From positions 9,149,524-9,213,523 of the forward strand of contig OY725488.1 in NCBI GenBank assembly GCA_963281255.1: a stretch of 64,000 nucleotides of DNA. The letters run 5' to 3'. This document shows, piece by piece, positions 53,111 through 64,000 of this stretch (positions within the stretch are counted from its first letter, which is position 1; every line of letters starts with the position of its first letter). The notes below the pieces were generated by a model. The model saw nothing but the letters and a program-made list of their open reading frames with translations. It had not been told where the DNA came from and searched no databases. Source of the stretch: Aphrocallistes beatrix. Lineage: Eukaryota > Porifera > Hexactinellida > Sceptrulophora > Aphrocallistidae. The position numbers and the translations under genes are program-made.

Positions 53111-54380
53111 CAATGAATACAATCGTGAATATGTCCTATAGTATTCTATTATTACTTGTACTTGTCGTATTTTATTATTCCAATCATTTGTGTTGCATAC
53201 TGGATGAAGCTTTCTGGTATTAATCTGGTAGAATATTCTTATTTTATTATGTTCTTACATCTGTTCCAAAATTCAATTTCCAACTTTTTAAAAATTGTCA
53301 CTATGGAATGGCCAGAGTTTGTATATTATATTTGTACGTCCTTACGCACGCTCCTACGAAATCACTCAATTCCTAACTTAATTAACGAAACCATATTTTG
53401 ATTGTTCTTTTTTGCCTCATTTTGAAACTGAATCCAACTAAATTGGAACTGTCCAAACCTCCCAATTTCGTTTGTCTGTCCCGACGCAAGTCCCGCCGGG
53501 AGCTAAATAATCCCGATTTGATCTATTATTTAACCTGCATTCTACATTGTTAATTCAATATTTCCCTCAACTTTAAGACAATAACCACGCGTATTGGGTT
53601 TTAGTAGACTACTACTCTTTTGGATTTGCTATTGTTATATTTTACAAATATGATTATTGAAAAAAAAATACTTCGAAATTCGAATATGTGCTATATAAAA
53701 AATTGAATATCCATAGTCTGCCATAAATAATTTAGCCCAAATTTTGGGATCAAAGTTTACGGTCTGCCGCAAGTTATAAATCCCGATTTGAAGTAGCTAC
53801 GAGGTTGGACAGCAAATAAAAATATCATCCAAAATTGCCCCACTTTCAGATAGACGAATCTTGCTCAGCGGTTTTGAGAAAGTCGGGACAAGGTTTTCTA
53901 CCTCATAGACACATCCAAATATGCTCCTGAATCTGTTCTTGTGATTATTTCGGTCACTAACGTATAATCTCTTCTTTACTGATCTCGCATTTCGACAGAG
54001 ACACAAGTTTAATCTTCTTCACCACACTCCATATATGGAAGATGTCCACAGCATGTGTTTAATACTGATAATCTAAATTTAGATATATCAATTGGAAATT
54101 CCTAGTTTGGAGAAAATACACTTTCAACTAGTTTTATTAATAAGCAAAAATTAGACAATACTGAAACAATATTGCATCACTTAGAAATTAATTCCAGCTA
54201 AATTGGAACTGAATCTAACAATAATGAAAGGAATTACATACCACATGTGTAATGAGGTAGCTAAGGAGATTTCAGTTAGTTCCATTACTAATCTAAGAGA
54301 AATGTATTAATAGACTCACAAACTCACTAATTTATCAAACAAACAAACTACAAACACTCTACAACGAACAAAAGAAAATA
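53111..54380. other. Intergenic, 5' region of the NHL pseudogene
   Basis: No supported gene. The last 60 bp hold the phrase TTTATCAAACAAAC (about 54336-54349), which also precedes the intact NHL gene at 57740. Confidence 0.4.
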
Positions 54381-55622
54381 ATGGCAGCAAGGTACCCACA
54401 AGCACCATTAGCAACCATACAAAATCCCCGACACGTCTCCATCACAGAATTGGAAAGAGCTCTAGAAGAGCTAACTCTACAAGTGGCAAAGAGGAAGAGA
54501 CAACTCAGCGACACTTTCAGACAGATTCACCAAATTGTGGCACAAAAAGAAGGGACACTCTTGGCAGAGCTGGATGCCATCCCAGCTGAAATCGAAGCTA
54601 AAATCCAAGAGCGAAGAGCTAGCTTGGAACAGTTGACAAAGAACAGAGATGATAGAGAAGGAACTGAATACCAACAAACTGAATGAGTTCCTACAGAAAC
54701 AACTCAAGAACATCGAAGAAGAAATGGAGAAGATCCTTTCCGAACAGATTTCGTTCCCTCACGTGTCGATCAACTGTCAGATGGAAGAGATAGAAGACTC
54801 TGGAAGAAAAGTGTCAAATTATGAAAATCTCTAATCCATACGCTGGCAGGACTCTACCTATCTGGGATGGAGAAAAGGAGTTTATAAACTCCCTTGCAGG
54901 AATCTGTATAGATCCCACTAGCCAGCTGATTTATCTAGGAGTGTCTTCTGAGGTTCTTCAATTACAAGTCTTCACGAGTGAGGGCAATCGCCACTCAACT
55001 CTACGGAATCCACTGATGGGATACTGCCACAACATGAAGATTCATAAAGACCACATCTATCTGACTACCACCACGGACCGCTTCAAAATGCCCACGCATT
55101 TACTCAAACTAAATAAGAAAGGAGAAACAGTTAATCCATTGTGTGGGATATTTATAGATGGATGGAATATTTACACTTGTGTTAATGAGTCTCTAACAGT
55201 ACAAATATTTGATCTCAACCTCAAACCTACTAAGAAGATTGTTCTGAAGGCTATCTCGTTTATTGAAGATACAACTCCTCGAGACATCCTCCAACAAACA
55301 GCAAATGTTTGTTCTCTTCAACAACTATGCCAATCTCTATGATCCAAATCCAATCCAAGTATTCAAACTTGATGGTACCCTCATACGCTCCATAGTAACA
55401 GGAAACAACATCAAGAATGCTTGCTACTTCTGTCTAGATTCCTTTGAGAATTTTCTAGTGAGTGATCTTGAAGGTCACTGTATCAGAATATTATCTCCAG
55501 AAGGAATCCTGATACAGACGATTGGTGGAGAGGATTGGGAGTTACGGAGCCCTATGGGTATAACAGTGGACTCCAAACAAAGAATTATTATAGCGGATAG
55601 CTTAGGACTCCATGCCTTCTAA
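54381..55622 (+). pseudogene. NHL-repeat protein pseudogene (three frameshifts)
   Basis: Homologous to the intact gene at 57740 from its first residues (MAARYPQAPL against MAAKYPQEIL) through the coiled coil and NHL blades to the stop. The reading frame changes near 54650, 54830 and 55300, so four overlapping pieces are needed (54381-54686, 54649-54834, 54821-55342, 55263-55622). Late blades are recognisable (LRSPMGITVDSKQRIIIADS). Assembly error cannot be excluded for any one shift, but three in 1.2 kb point to a dead gene. Confidence 0.75.
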
Positions 55623-57739
55623 GCTGCAACTAATAATAAATGTTTATGTAATAAACGTGTTTATTCATTATTGTTCATGTCTTATTAGTGTGTCTATCAA
55701 CTGTGCTCAATCAGTGTTTTGTTTAGTAGTGACATTATTTGGTATCCTGGAGATTCAATACTTTCTAGAATGTAATAAATTACAAAGTCAAACCAATGAA
55801 AATCAGTGGTACTTTTAAAAATATCACACAAATTTCGAATTTTTTGTGTACTACCTCTCTCGAAAAATAATTTTCACACTTCTGGTTGACGTTTCAATCG
55901 CATATTCTCCGAAGCTTTAATAAGTAAAATAAACTGAGAATTCACGAATATGTTTAATTAATTTGACATTTTCATGTAGACAAGTAAGGTGTTGCATGTG
56001 TATAAACATAGTAATAGTATATCAGATGTCAATACTGTGCATCAATTAAGCTCATACGGAATTGTATTCGGATGGAAAGTGTGAAGTGGTTGATTTGCAT
56101 TGTTTGTATTGTATGACGTCATCAGACATGTCTTCATATATCAGCGTTGATTCTAAAAAGTTATTATAAGCACTCTCTCCATTGACTATGACGGAGAAGT
56201 ATTTTTGTATTCGATCAGATCATTCCTATTTCTCCAATTCTTCCAAAATTAACTAATTTCGTTTTATGATTATTTGAGTGTATTTGTCCTCGATGCACCT
56301 GGAAACACCCTACCAGTCCTGATATTTCAAGGACAAGTTTTCATTTCAACACATCCATTACATCAATTCTGATAGTTCTGAAAAATTGATCACTTACATA
56401 CTTAGAGATTAGTTTGAAGCTACTTTGAGAGGAACAAACAAATTATACTTAAGTATGTCCTATAAATATGTCCATTGATCCACATTCAACTCCCATAAGT
56501 TCAGTGCATTCGAATTCTCCCTCCCAGATCTTGACAAAAATTTGAAACTTTTTCTTCCGGTGAGTTGGGGGTATCCCCGGAATTGGATAATCCCAGGCAG
56601 TATTAGGACAAATAACAAATCCATATTTCTAAACAATCAGCCATGCACCAAAGTTCAATCAATGCTTGCCCTGAAGTATTTTTTATTTTTACTATATCAT
56701 TTTCTGGCACTAGAAAACTATTACTTTTTTTGATAGCTGAGGTTGTAGGTATTTAGGAATATATTTCAGTTTTATTTTGAATTTTACTACTACATCAGCT
56801 CTCTTACAGTCGAACCTCATTAATGACCACATTTGCGCAGAATACCACCTGTGTCATTTTACAATGTATGTTCAAAGCGATGATCATGGCCGGCGCCAAG
56901 TATTATGAGGTGTGATCACCGACTAACTTAGTGCTTGTCTGGACACCCAAAGACTGTACATTTTCAGTTAACCTTGACTACAATAAACTAACCAAGTAAG
57001 TGTCCAAGCACCACCTCATGTCCTACCTTTGAGGCGGTAGACACCTAGGACACCTTGTTGCGCCGGTCCTGATGATCATATATATTTTGTTATAGAAAGT
57101 CAGCCTTGTAGATAGTTCATGAGATAGGTGATTGCAGAACCAGTATATTGAATTTCTAAATTTACAGCCATTTTCTTGTTGCAAAAAGAGATCTAAGTCA
57201 TGAACACCTGTAGAATACCACACATGTAGAAATAATTTAATTTAGTAATTATTTGTTTCCGCATGCGAATAGGCTTTGCCTGCATACCGATGAACGTTTT
57301 AATATATTTTGTGAATAGATTATGTGATTAAATAAAATAACCAATAAAAAATCCATAAATGCAAATTATATCTGACAATGTTTTAAAGGAAGCCTCAGGA
57401 AGGTATCTTGAAAGTTCATTGAAATTGCATAATTAATTAATTCACCTTTCCACCATTTTCTACTAAATATAGTCAAATCTAACTTAAAGTAGAGAACATT
57501 GAAAGTAATTTCTGTTCGTGCAAAAGCAAGTTACAAAAGATATCCTTTCAGAAACATGACACACTCCTGCTTTAAGGAAATTAGCCTCAAACCTACCAGT
57601 CATTCTCTAATCAGTCTCTCCCTCTCATTACGACACAACACACACTATCAGCTCATGATACCAACACACTTCTCATCTGATATAAATACACACTCAGTAA
57701 ACAATTCAACAATTTTATCAAACAAACGTACGGATAAAG
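55623..57739. other. Intergenic, with promoter of the NHL gene at its end
   Basis: No gene recognised; AT-rich. TATAAATA at 57681-57688 and TTTATCAAACAAAC at about 57714-57727 precede the NHL ATG, an arrangement like that of the bZIP-like genes. Confidence 0.45.
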
Positions 57740-58918
57740 ATGGCTGCTAAATATCCTCAGGAAATACTAGTACTTGAACCTGAATCATTGGATACTGTTG
57801 AAATATCCGTAAGGAAGACTTTCAACTCTCTGATCCAGCAACTGATAGAGAAGAGGGACCAGCTGGTTAAACAGATTTGCGAGACAAGAGATGAATATAA
57901 GCTCAAAGAAACAAAGCGAACCAAGAACCTTCGAGAGTTAAAGGAAAAAATCAGAAAGACTCAAGAAGAGAATGCTGAGTGCTATTCAGAAATAAACGAT
58001 AGCGTGATTAAACACTTAAGTGCACAGAGAGAAGAATACGAACACCTGAATCCCATCCCTACGCCTCCTCAACTCAACACATCTCATCTCGACGAACTAC
58101 GAAATCAGATAGAGAGGTTTGGAGCACTAGAATACCCAACTCAAATATACACCTCCAAACTAAGTCCGATCAGGTCTATAGGTAGGAAAGGGAAAGGAGA
58201 CGGTGAACTATATAAACCATATGGTGTAGTGATAGATGGGAAAGGGAATATATTCATAGCTGACACGGGGAGCAGTAGAATTCAGTTAATTAGCTTGGAA
58301 GGTCAGTTCATTAGAGAATTTGGTAAGGGAGAGTTAAGTTATCCTCACTCCATAGCTCTATACAATGATTGGTTGTTTGTAACTGATTTTAAACTGAATA
58401 AAGTCCTAAGATATGAAACAGAAAGCTATAAATTAGAATGTAAGAGTGAGTTAGAACTTAATCGTCCATTAGGTATAACAGTAGATGACAATGAAGTGTT
58501 TGTAGCTGATTGTGTTAATAATAGAATAGTAGTGCTATGCTTAGATCTTAAAATGATTAGAGAATTAGGAAATAAGAAGTTAGTAGAGCCAAGAGATGTT
58601 AGAGTAAATAATAATAAAGTGTTTGTAGCTGATAATAGTAAACATCATAATGTACATGTATTTTCTAAGTTAGGACATTTACTCAATAGTATTATTAGTT
58701 TGAGAGGTGGACCTGATGCTTTATCTCTTTGTTTAGATAAGTTTAATAATATTCTAGTTAGTGATTGGAAAGGTAAAATAATAGAAATATACACATTAGA
58801 AGGTCTGTTAGTTCATAGTATTGAGTGTGATTGCACTCCTGCAGGAATAGCAGTAACTGAAGATAATATTAATATTATTTCAGTTGATTTTTTAAATAGT
58901 AAATTGAACTTGTATTAG
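57740..58918 (+). CDS. RING-less NHL-repeat beta-propeller protein 2
   Basis: A 392-residue intact single-exon frame. Residues ~20-115 are a long charged coiled coil (FNSLIQQLIEKRDQLVKQIC, LRELKEKIRKTQEEN), followed by an NHL propeller from about 140 with six blades (KPYGVVIDGKGNIFIADTGS, YPHSIALYNDWLFVTD, RPLGITVDDNEVFVAD, EPRDVRVNNNKVFVAD, LSLCLDKFNNILVSD, TPAGIAVTEDNINII). The layout is the back half of a TRIM-NHL protein without RING and B-boxes. The second half of the gene is unusually AT-rich in codon use (GTAGAT, AATAAT) compared with the first. TATA box 52 bp upstream of the ATG. Likely an adaptor; ligand unknown. Confidence 0.85.
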   Translation: MAAKYPQEILVLEPESLDTVEISVRKTFNSLIQQLIEKRDQLVKQICETRDEYKLKETKRTKNLRELKEKIRKTQEENAECYSEINDSVIKHLSAQREEYEHLNPIPTPPQLNTSHLDELRNQIERFGALEYPTQIYTSKLSPIRSIGRKGKGDGELYKPYGVVIDGKGNIFIADTGSSRIQLISLEGQFIREFGKGELSYPHSIALYNDWLFVTDFKLNKVLRYETESYKLECKSELELNRPLGITVDDNEVFVADCVNNRIVVLCLDLKMIRELGNKKLVEPRDVRVNNNKVFVADNSKHHNVHVFSKLGHLLNSIISLRGGPDALSLCLDKFNNILVSDWKGKIIEIYTLEGLLVHSIECDCTPAGIAVTEDNINIISVDFLNSKLNLY

Positions 58919-59561
58919 ATTATATTTCTTTTTTTGTCTATTTATTCGTTTGAAGATAATATTAAATATATAAAGTTTTACATTTTATTTCTTATTTAAA
59001 CTCTAATTATAGAATAATGTTACAACATCGAAACAGAGATGGCGGTAGCGTTCTATCACGGGTGTGGCACAAGCTTCACCGTGGTACTGCTCCAATGAGC
59101 TATTAAAAACCTCCATTCGCATGCGGATAAGGCTTACACGCATGCGAATTGTGAGAATAAAAATTAATTTATAATAAAATAAATGGAATAAAAAAGGACA
59201 CATATCATGCTAGCAAGGTACTGGGATAGATTGAACGTCTCCAGAGTAATTTGATTTTGTTGCTCTACTACATTCATGTTGTCGACTAGTTTCTGCTCTT
59301 CATCCTCTTTAACCATCCCTCTATCATTGAGGTTCCAGCATCAGAGTAAAGAAGTGAAAGTTTCTCAGCTTGGGTAGGAAGGCGGGGCTTACAGGAGCCA
59401 TTCATTAGTTCAAATGCCGAGAAGTGAGTGGTTTCCTGTGGTCTTATGCTCAATGAAAAAGTAATCTCCTCTAAATATTGACTCCAGTTCTTTTTTTCTG
59501 GTCCACTGCTTTGACAAGGGATCGCTTTAGAGATTATGCGACGATTCTTAGTCTTGTCCTT
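58919..59561. other. Intergenic, nothing recognised
   Basis: Short inverted motif 'cgcatgcg' at 59113-59150; otherwise no feature. Confidence 0.35.
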
Positions 59562-59790
59562 ACTATTAAAACTAGATTATTGTATATTTATATACGTATA
59601 TACAAGCTCGCTTCTCGCTTGCGCTGCGCGGCTGGCGGACACTTTGTGTCCGCCGGAGGCACTTTCCGGGTGCCTGTGGTCACGATGAGTAATTATAAAG
59701 GAGACAACAGCTCTAAATATTTGTGTCTTATTTTTAAAGGTGACAATGACGTCATAATTCCATGATGAGCGACATTTTCGGCAGAGGTTT
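59562..59790. mobile_element. Helitron fragments
   Basis: TCCTTACTATTAAAAC (5' terminus, plus) at about 59560 is followed at 59605 by an inverted 3' end (caagctcgcttctcgcttgc) with the GGCGGACAC ttt GTGTCCGCC hairpin. Then 'gacaatgacgtcataattccatgatgag' as in 15135-15165. Internally deleted and rearranged. Confidence 0.6.
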
Positions 59791-59800
59791 ATATATGTTA

Positions 59801-60498
59801 CAGGGTATCTGTAAAATCAGGGTAATTGTAATTACCCTGACTTTTTTCAGGGTAATTGTAATTACTTTGTTTTTTTAGGTTAATTATAGTGACCACTCAT
59901 TGTATAGTGGATCATTTGTATAGGCGCAACTTGGGCCATTTTCACATGTCCATCCAGATTTGCTCAGCCTGTAATACACAAGTACGGGAAACACAATTTA
60001 GCTCACCTAAGAGCAATTGTCCTATTAATAGGATTCCTCAATTGACAGTTGCATTGTAACAGGTAACATTGCCCACCCTGAATTTCCCCCCCTGAATTCG
60101 CCCCCTTCCATACTATAAGTTAACAATTATACCACCTAAGTACCATATTAGGAAGTGGAGTTTTCTAAATGTAATTGTGTAACTTATAAAACTCAACTGG
60201 TACATTAATGGGTGTGTTATATGTACTATGTACTATGTATTTTCTGAAATTCTACAAGTTTCAAATAGGCTGTTAGATGTTCTCATCTAGAAAATAATAA
60301 TTGAATTTTAACCGGGGAATGGGGGATAAACCAGTTTTATCCCGTCCCATGCTCCCCCACTTATGGAGGTTATACTGTAATTACAATTACCCTGAAAAAG
60401 TCAGGGTAATTACAATTACCCTGATTGAACCAGGGTAATTACAATTACCCTAAAAAAATCAGGGTAATTACAATTACCCTGATTTTACAGATACCCTG
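59801..60498. mobile_element. MITE with arrays of palindromic 22-mers
   Basis: The ends CAGGGTATCTGTAAAATCAG and its inverse are bordered by TA (59799-59800, 60499-60500). Both arms are built from repeated palindromes of the form AGGGTAATTGTAATTACCCT: two at left (one partial) and four at right. 698 bp, no gene. Tc1/mariner-type by target site. Confidence 0.8.
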
Positions 60499-60512
60499 TA
60501 ACATATATATAT

Positions 60513-60708
60513 TGTTAGAGGCAGTCACCTAGTATGTATTTAGATAGTTGCTAGGATACCTTAGATAGCTAGGATATAGGTTGTAGGATACTCTATTTAT
60601 ATTCCGCTTAGGTTAACTCGTTTAGTCTACCATTCTCTATCTTAATTTGTTATTCTTATAATCTATTGATTAAACACTGGTCATTCATAGACTCGTCACA
60701 TAATAACA
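60513..60708 (+). repeat. Putative 5' LTR of the Ty3/gypsy element
   Basis: TGTTA...TAACA (5-bp inverted ends) over 196 bp with a TATTTATA-like box at about 60593. The gag ATG follows only 13 bp later, and no clear TGG-type primer-binding site is seen right after it. An alternative end at 60721 (..GCA before ATGGCAGCCC) is possible. The 3' LTR lies outside the window, so this is unconfirmed. Confidence 0.5.
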
Positions 60709-60721
60709 AATTAGCTACGCA

Positions 60722-62065
60722 ATGGCAGCCCCACTAAATATTCCCATTCCTCCGCTTACTGAGGATCTACGCATCGAAGATTGGCAACCGCTATTTATCG
60801 CAGCTACCAGCTCTTTAGTAGCGAATTCCAGTGAGAAGGCGGCCATACAGATCTTACCCTCCTTCATTTGCCGAAGTGAATATGAACAGTCCACGGTATT
60901 GGAAGCGATCAAAGAAACAACCCTGAAGGACGCATTTACGCTATTGTGCGAAAGTCTCGATCCGCCTATTGATCAATTCGAAGCAATGACCCGGTACCGG
61001 AAAATGCAGTGGGCTAGGGGTGTGCGAATAGAGGTCTTTTTCGACCGGCTTCGAAAACAGGCAAGGCGAGCCGGACACTCCAATTTGGATGCATGTACAG
61101 CCCTTGTAGGAGAGCTTCCGGAAGAGGTGCAACCTCCGATTAAAACTTGGGTCAAAGGGAGAGAAGCGTGTACAGAGAAAGAAGCGAGGGAATTTGCAAC
61201 TCTTGTTCAATCAACCCTACGCCAAAAGGGGCTTGCACTAGATTACGGAGCTCGAATAAAGGAAGGGACTGCAATTAGAAAGACTGATATGATGCCAAAA
61301 CAGCACGCAGATTCAGACTCTGAAGAAGGGGACACGAGCGTACAACCAGAAGTGTGCAGGATCCGGTCGGCGCCGAAATCTTTTCAAAGTCAAAGCTCAG
61401 GAGGATATAGGGCAACGAAAACAAAGTTCGCATGCTACACGTGTGGAAGGCCTGGACACGGCTGGAGGGTTTGCCCAGATAGAGTGTGTGAGAAATGCCA
61501 CGCTCGAGGACACGATGCCCATCAGTGCAAAGTTGGAAGGAGCCAGAAAGGATCAACTAATGAAACTCGGCGGGTGTATGTCGTAGATTATGAAAACCGA
61601 TGGGACGAAGAATCTGCCACAATCTCGGTTAAGATAGCCGGAAGTACATGCCGAGCCCTCCTGGACACTGGCGCGAAGGTTAATGTCATGGATGAAAACA
61701 CAATGATAGAACTGGGTTTGGAAAATCAATTGGTTTCAACCGGCGGACAAGTATATGGTGTATGTTGTACTCCAGTTACTGTGAAAGGATACGTTGAGGT
61801 ATCTATCAAGATAGCTGGAGAGAAAGACAGAATGGATCGTATCCAGGTTCTGTCAGGTGAGGAGCAAGCGCTCCTACTCGGTCGGAAATTTATGCAGAAA
61901 TTCGGCCGTATAGCATTCGACTGGGAGGCAGGAGTGGTCGAACTAGGGAGGGCGAAAGTACCAATCTACGCTAAAGCCACGGGAGGGAATCCGCTTGAAA
62001 GGGCAAGGACTGTGAAACTGGTATCAGATGAAGATGAAAGCTCGCTACAAGGTGAAACGTGGTAA
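60722..62065 (+). CDS. Ty3/gypsy gag-protease
   Basis: A 447-residue intact frame. Capsid-like N-terminal half, then two CCHC zinc knuckles (C238-C251, CYTCGRPGHGWRVC; C256-C269, CEKCHARGHDAHQC) and a retropepsin-like aspartic protease (ALLDTGAKVNVM, D315-T-G; LLLGRKF flap-distal strand). It is more GC-rich than its surroundings. pol follows in the -1 frame with a 10-nt overlap (62056-62065). No stop or frameshift, so the element is recent. Confidence 0.9.
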   Translation: MAAPLNIPIPPLTEDLRIEDWQPLFIAATSSLVANSSEKAAIQILPSFICRSEYEQSTVLEAIKETTLKDAFTLLCESLDPPIDQFEAMTRYRKMQWARGVRIEVFFDRLRKQARRAGHSNLDACTALVGELPEEVQPPIKTWVKGREACTEKEAREFATLVQSTLRQKGLALDYGARIKEGTAIRKTDMMPKQHADSDSEEGDTSVQPEVCRIRSAPKSFQSQSSGGYRATKTKFACYTCGRPGHGWRVCPDRVCEKCHARGHDAHQCKVGRSQKGSTNETRRVYVVDYENRWDEESATISVKIAGSTCRALLDTGAKVNVMDENTMIELGLENQLVSTGGQVYGVCCTPVTVKGYVEVSIKIAGEKDRMDRIQVLSGEEQALLLGRKFMQKFGRIAFDWEAGVVELGRAKVPIYAKATGGNPLERARTVKLVSDEDESSLQGETW

Positions 62066-64000
62066 ACCAGGACCTCACACCGCACCAGGAGAGAAAGCTT
62101 AAAGAAGTTATCAAAGAACACGAATTAGTTTTTGACGAAAAACCAGGACGAACAGACAAATGCAAACACTCAATTCAAGTTGGGGATGCACTACCTATTA
62201 AGAATAGACCACGCAGACTGCCTCCTCGATGGGAAGAGGATATCAATCGACAGTTGGATGAGTTGCTGGCGCAAAACCTATGTAGGCCTTCAAGCTCGCC
62301 TTGGGCCAGCAATGTCGTGCTGGTGGCGAAGAAAGATGGACGGCAGCGATTCACGATTGACTATAGGAAACTCAACCAAGTGACTAAAAAGGATGCATAT
62401 AACATTCCACAAATCCAAACCATCCTTGATAGATTGCACGGGTACCGATACTTTTCAGTCATCGACATCACCTCAGCATACTGGTGTGTGCCCGTCAGCG
62501 AAAACGATGTGGAGAAGACGGCATTCAATACACCAAGGGGACTTTACGAAATGACTGTGATGCCTTTCGGATTGGTAAATTCCCAAGCTACATTTCAGCG
62601 ACTGATGGACAACACCCTAAAGGGTCTAGATCGCGTTGAGTCGTATATTGATGACTGCATAATATTCTCAACTAGCTTCGAGGAGCACCTAACCGACCTC
62701 CGAGATGTCTTTGAGCGTCTAGAGCAGGCAAACATTCGTGTGAAATATCGTAAATGCCAGTTTGGATTTGATGAGGTCGAGTTCTTAGGACATCTGGTGT
62801 CAGAGAGAGGAAGGAGACCAACTCCCACTGCTGCTCAGAAGCTAGCCAAGTTCCCAACCCCAAAATCAGTTGGTGAACTCCAAAGGTTCCTTGGTAGCAT
62901 CAATTTCTATCGCTCGTATATTCCTAACCTGGCAGGAATAGCAAAACCTCTGTACGATTTGATGAAGAAAGGAAGGTCATGGGAATGGACTGAACAGCGA
63001 GATGACGCGTTTCAGCAGCTTCGATCGAGGTTAGCAGAAGAACCAGTTCTATTAGCGTTCCCAAACTGGAGCAGAGAGTTTGTAGTGGAGACTGATGCCA
63101 GTTCCAATGCAGTGGCTGGAGTCCTATCTCAACGGGATCCGTTGTCAGGCGATTTACGTCCAATTAACTACTTCTCATCCTCACTTACGTCATCACAAAG
63201 GAACTACTCGGCCGGACAACTAGAAGCTTGGGGTCTAATAGCAGCATGCAGAAAATGGCGCACATATCTGAGGGGATCAGACAAGGTAGAGTTACTGACT
63301 GATCACAACCCACTACGCTGGCTGCGCAGTCAAAAGGACCCGCGACACACCTTTGCCCGCTGGATAATGGAGTTGGAAGAATATGACTACGTGATATCCT
63401 ATAGGCCGGGCAGAGAAAATGCCCTCCCTGACTACCTAAGTAGGGTTCCAGGGCAACGCATCGACCTAGATATCCAGGACGAGAATTCTTTCGAGGATAA
63501 AGTGTTCAACGTGCGAAACCGAAGTAGACAATCAGACATAATAAAGCTTCAGAAACGGGACCCAGTAACACGCGGCGCCATAGAATGTATTGGAGCTGGA
63601 GAGGATATTACCTCAGGACAGCTCAAAAGAGTTGCGTCCCATCTGAACCTTCGCGATGGGGTGTTATACTTCGACCAGCGCCTGGTGGTTCCAAAAGCAT
63701 TGCAGCACGCCGTGGTTGAGGAGGTACATCGCGCAGGGCACTTTGGCCAGGCAAGAACATCACAAATGATAAGGAGGACCTATTTCTGGATCGGGATGAC
63801 GCGAGACATAAAGGAATACTGTAGGGATTGCCTAACCTGCCATCGGGGGAAGCCATCCAATACTCCAAAGGAACCAGTAGGTACATTTAATACCTCTGGC
63901 ATCGGTCCAGGTGATCTCATCGCCATGGACGTGGCCACGCTTCCATGGTCAGATGATACATATAGATACTTCCTCTGTATGGTGGATGTGTTTACAAGAT
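62056..64000 (+). CDS. Ty3/gypsy pol (reverse transcriptase, RNase H, integrase; runs off window)
   Basis: Open from 62056 to the window end without ATG near its start. Reverse transcriptase: KDGRQRFTIDYRKLN, FSVIDITSAYW, MPFGLVNSQATFQ, active site YIDD (62644-62655), LGHLVSERG. RNase H: VVETDASSNAVAGVLSQ, LLTDHNPLRWL. Integrase: zinc-binding HHCC region (H..GHFGQ..C..CLTC) and the first catalytic Asp in GPGDLIAMDVATLP; the rest is beyond the window. The order RT-RNase H-integrase is that of Ty3/gypsy. Translation probably needs a -1 shift from gag, but no classic slippery heptamer is visible in the short overlap. Confidence 0.92.

Noticed and set aside
53156..53401. Hydrophobic open frame after the TRAF-like exon
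   Set aside because: Starts at TTG, AT-rich sequence produces the apparent membrane segments, no homology.
61275..61556. Antisense frames opposite the gypsy gag
   Set aside because: Shadows of an intact gag-protease frame.
1..64000. tRNA, rRNA or spliceosomal RNA genes
   Set aside because: I looked for B-box-like GTTCGANTC motifs with matching acceptor stems and found none convincing; a covariance-model scan would settle it.

Overview
This is nuclear DNA from an invertebrate animal. The window encodes clear homologues of animal or eukaryotic genes: STIL (centriole duplication), ABI (Abl interactor, WAVE complex), TSEN2 (tRNA splicing endonuclease), VCPKMT (VCP lysine methyltransferase), a TRAF-type zinc-finger/MATH exon and RING-less NHL beta-propeller proteins. 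It also has GT-AG introns, TATA boxes and a dense mix of DNA transposons (hAT, Tc1/mariner, pogo/Tigger-like, Helitron) plus a Ty3/gypsy retroelement. Genes are intron-poor: ABI, TSEN2, VCPKMT and the NHL genes are single open frames and STIL has four coding exons. Intergenic DNA is AT-rich, while the exons at 32.7-41.7 kb are strikingly GC-rich. I cannot place the species.

Layout. 0-20 kb: eight copies (two damaged) of a small gene for a ~104-residue basic/coiled-coil (bZIP-like) protein. Five lie in tandem on the plus strand with ~1.9-4.2 kb between successive copies, and three lie on the minus strand. Most copies share a promoter with a TATA box and one or two matches to the interferon-regulatory-factor (ISRE/IRF) consensus. 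Duplicated flanks differ by datable transposon insertions: a hAT MITE, a 1.1-kb palindrome, a mariner foldback nested in a MITE, a DD41D mariner and a Helitron. Because the sister units preserve the empty sites, element ends and target-site rules can be read directly. 20-27 kb: gene-poor, nested transposons. 27.4-28.1 kb: VCPKMT. 28-32 kb: MITEs. 32.7-41.7 kb: a compact conserved block, ABI and TSEN2 divergent, TSEN2 and STIL convergent with 113 bp between stop codons. 43-44 kb: first NHL gene. 45-51 kb: two full copies and one fragment of a UBE2Q-like E2-fold protein in which the catalytic cysteine position is phenylalanine; one copy has a coding 27-bp minisatellite and a hydrophobic tail. 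52.5-53.1 kb: TRAF-like exon. 54-59 kb: a frameshifted NHL pseudogene and an intact NHL gene. 59.8-64 kb: a hairpin-rich MITE, then a Ty3/gypsy element (putative LTR, gag-protease, pol) running off the window.

The best candidate for an undescribed system is the bZIP-like cluster: repeatedly duplicated, compact, with a conserved IRF-type promoter and a naturally deleted copy that keeps only the coiled coil. The pseudo-E2 pair, RING-less NHL proteins and TRAF exon nearby would suit an innate-signalling neighbourhood, but that link is inference.
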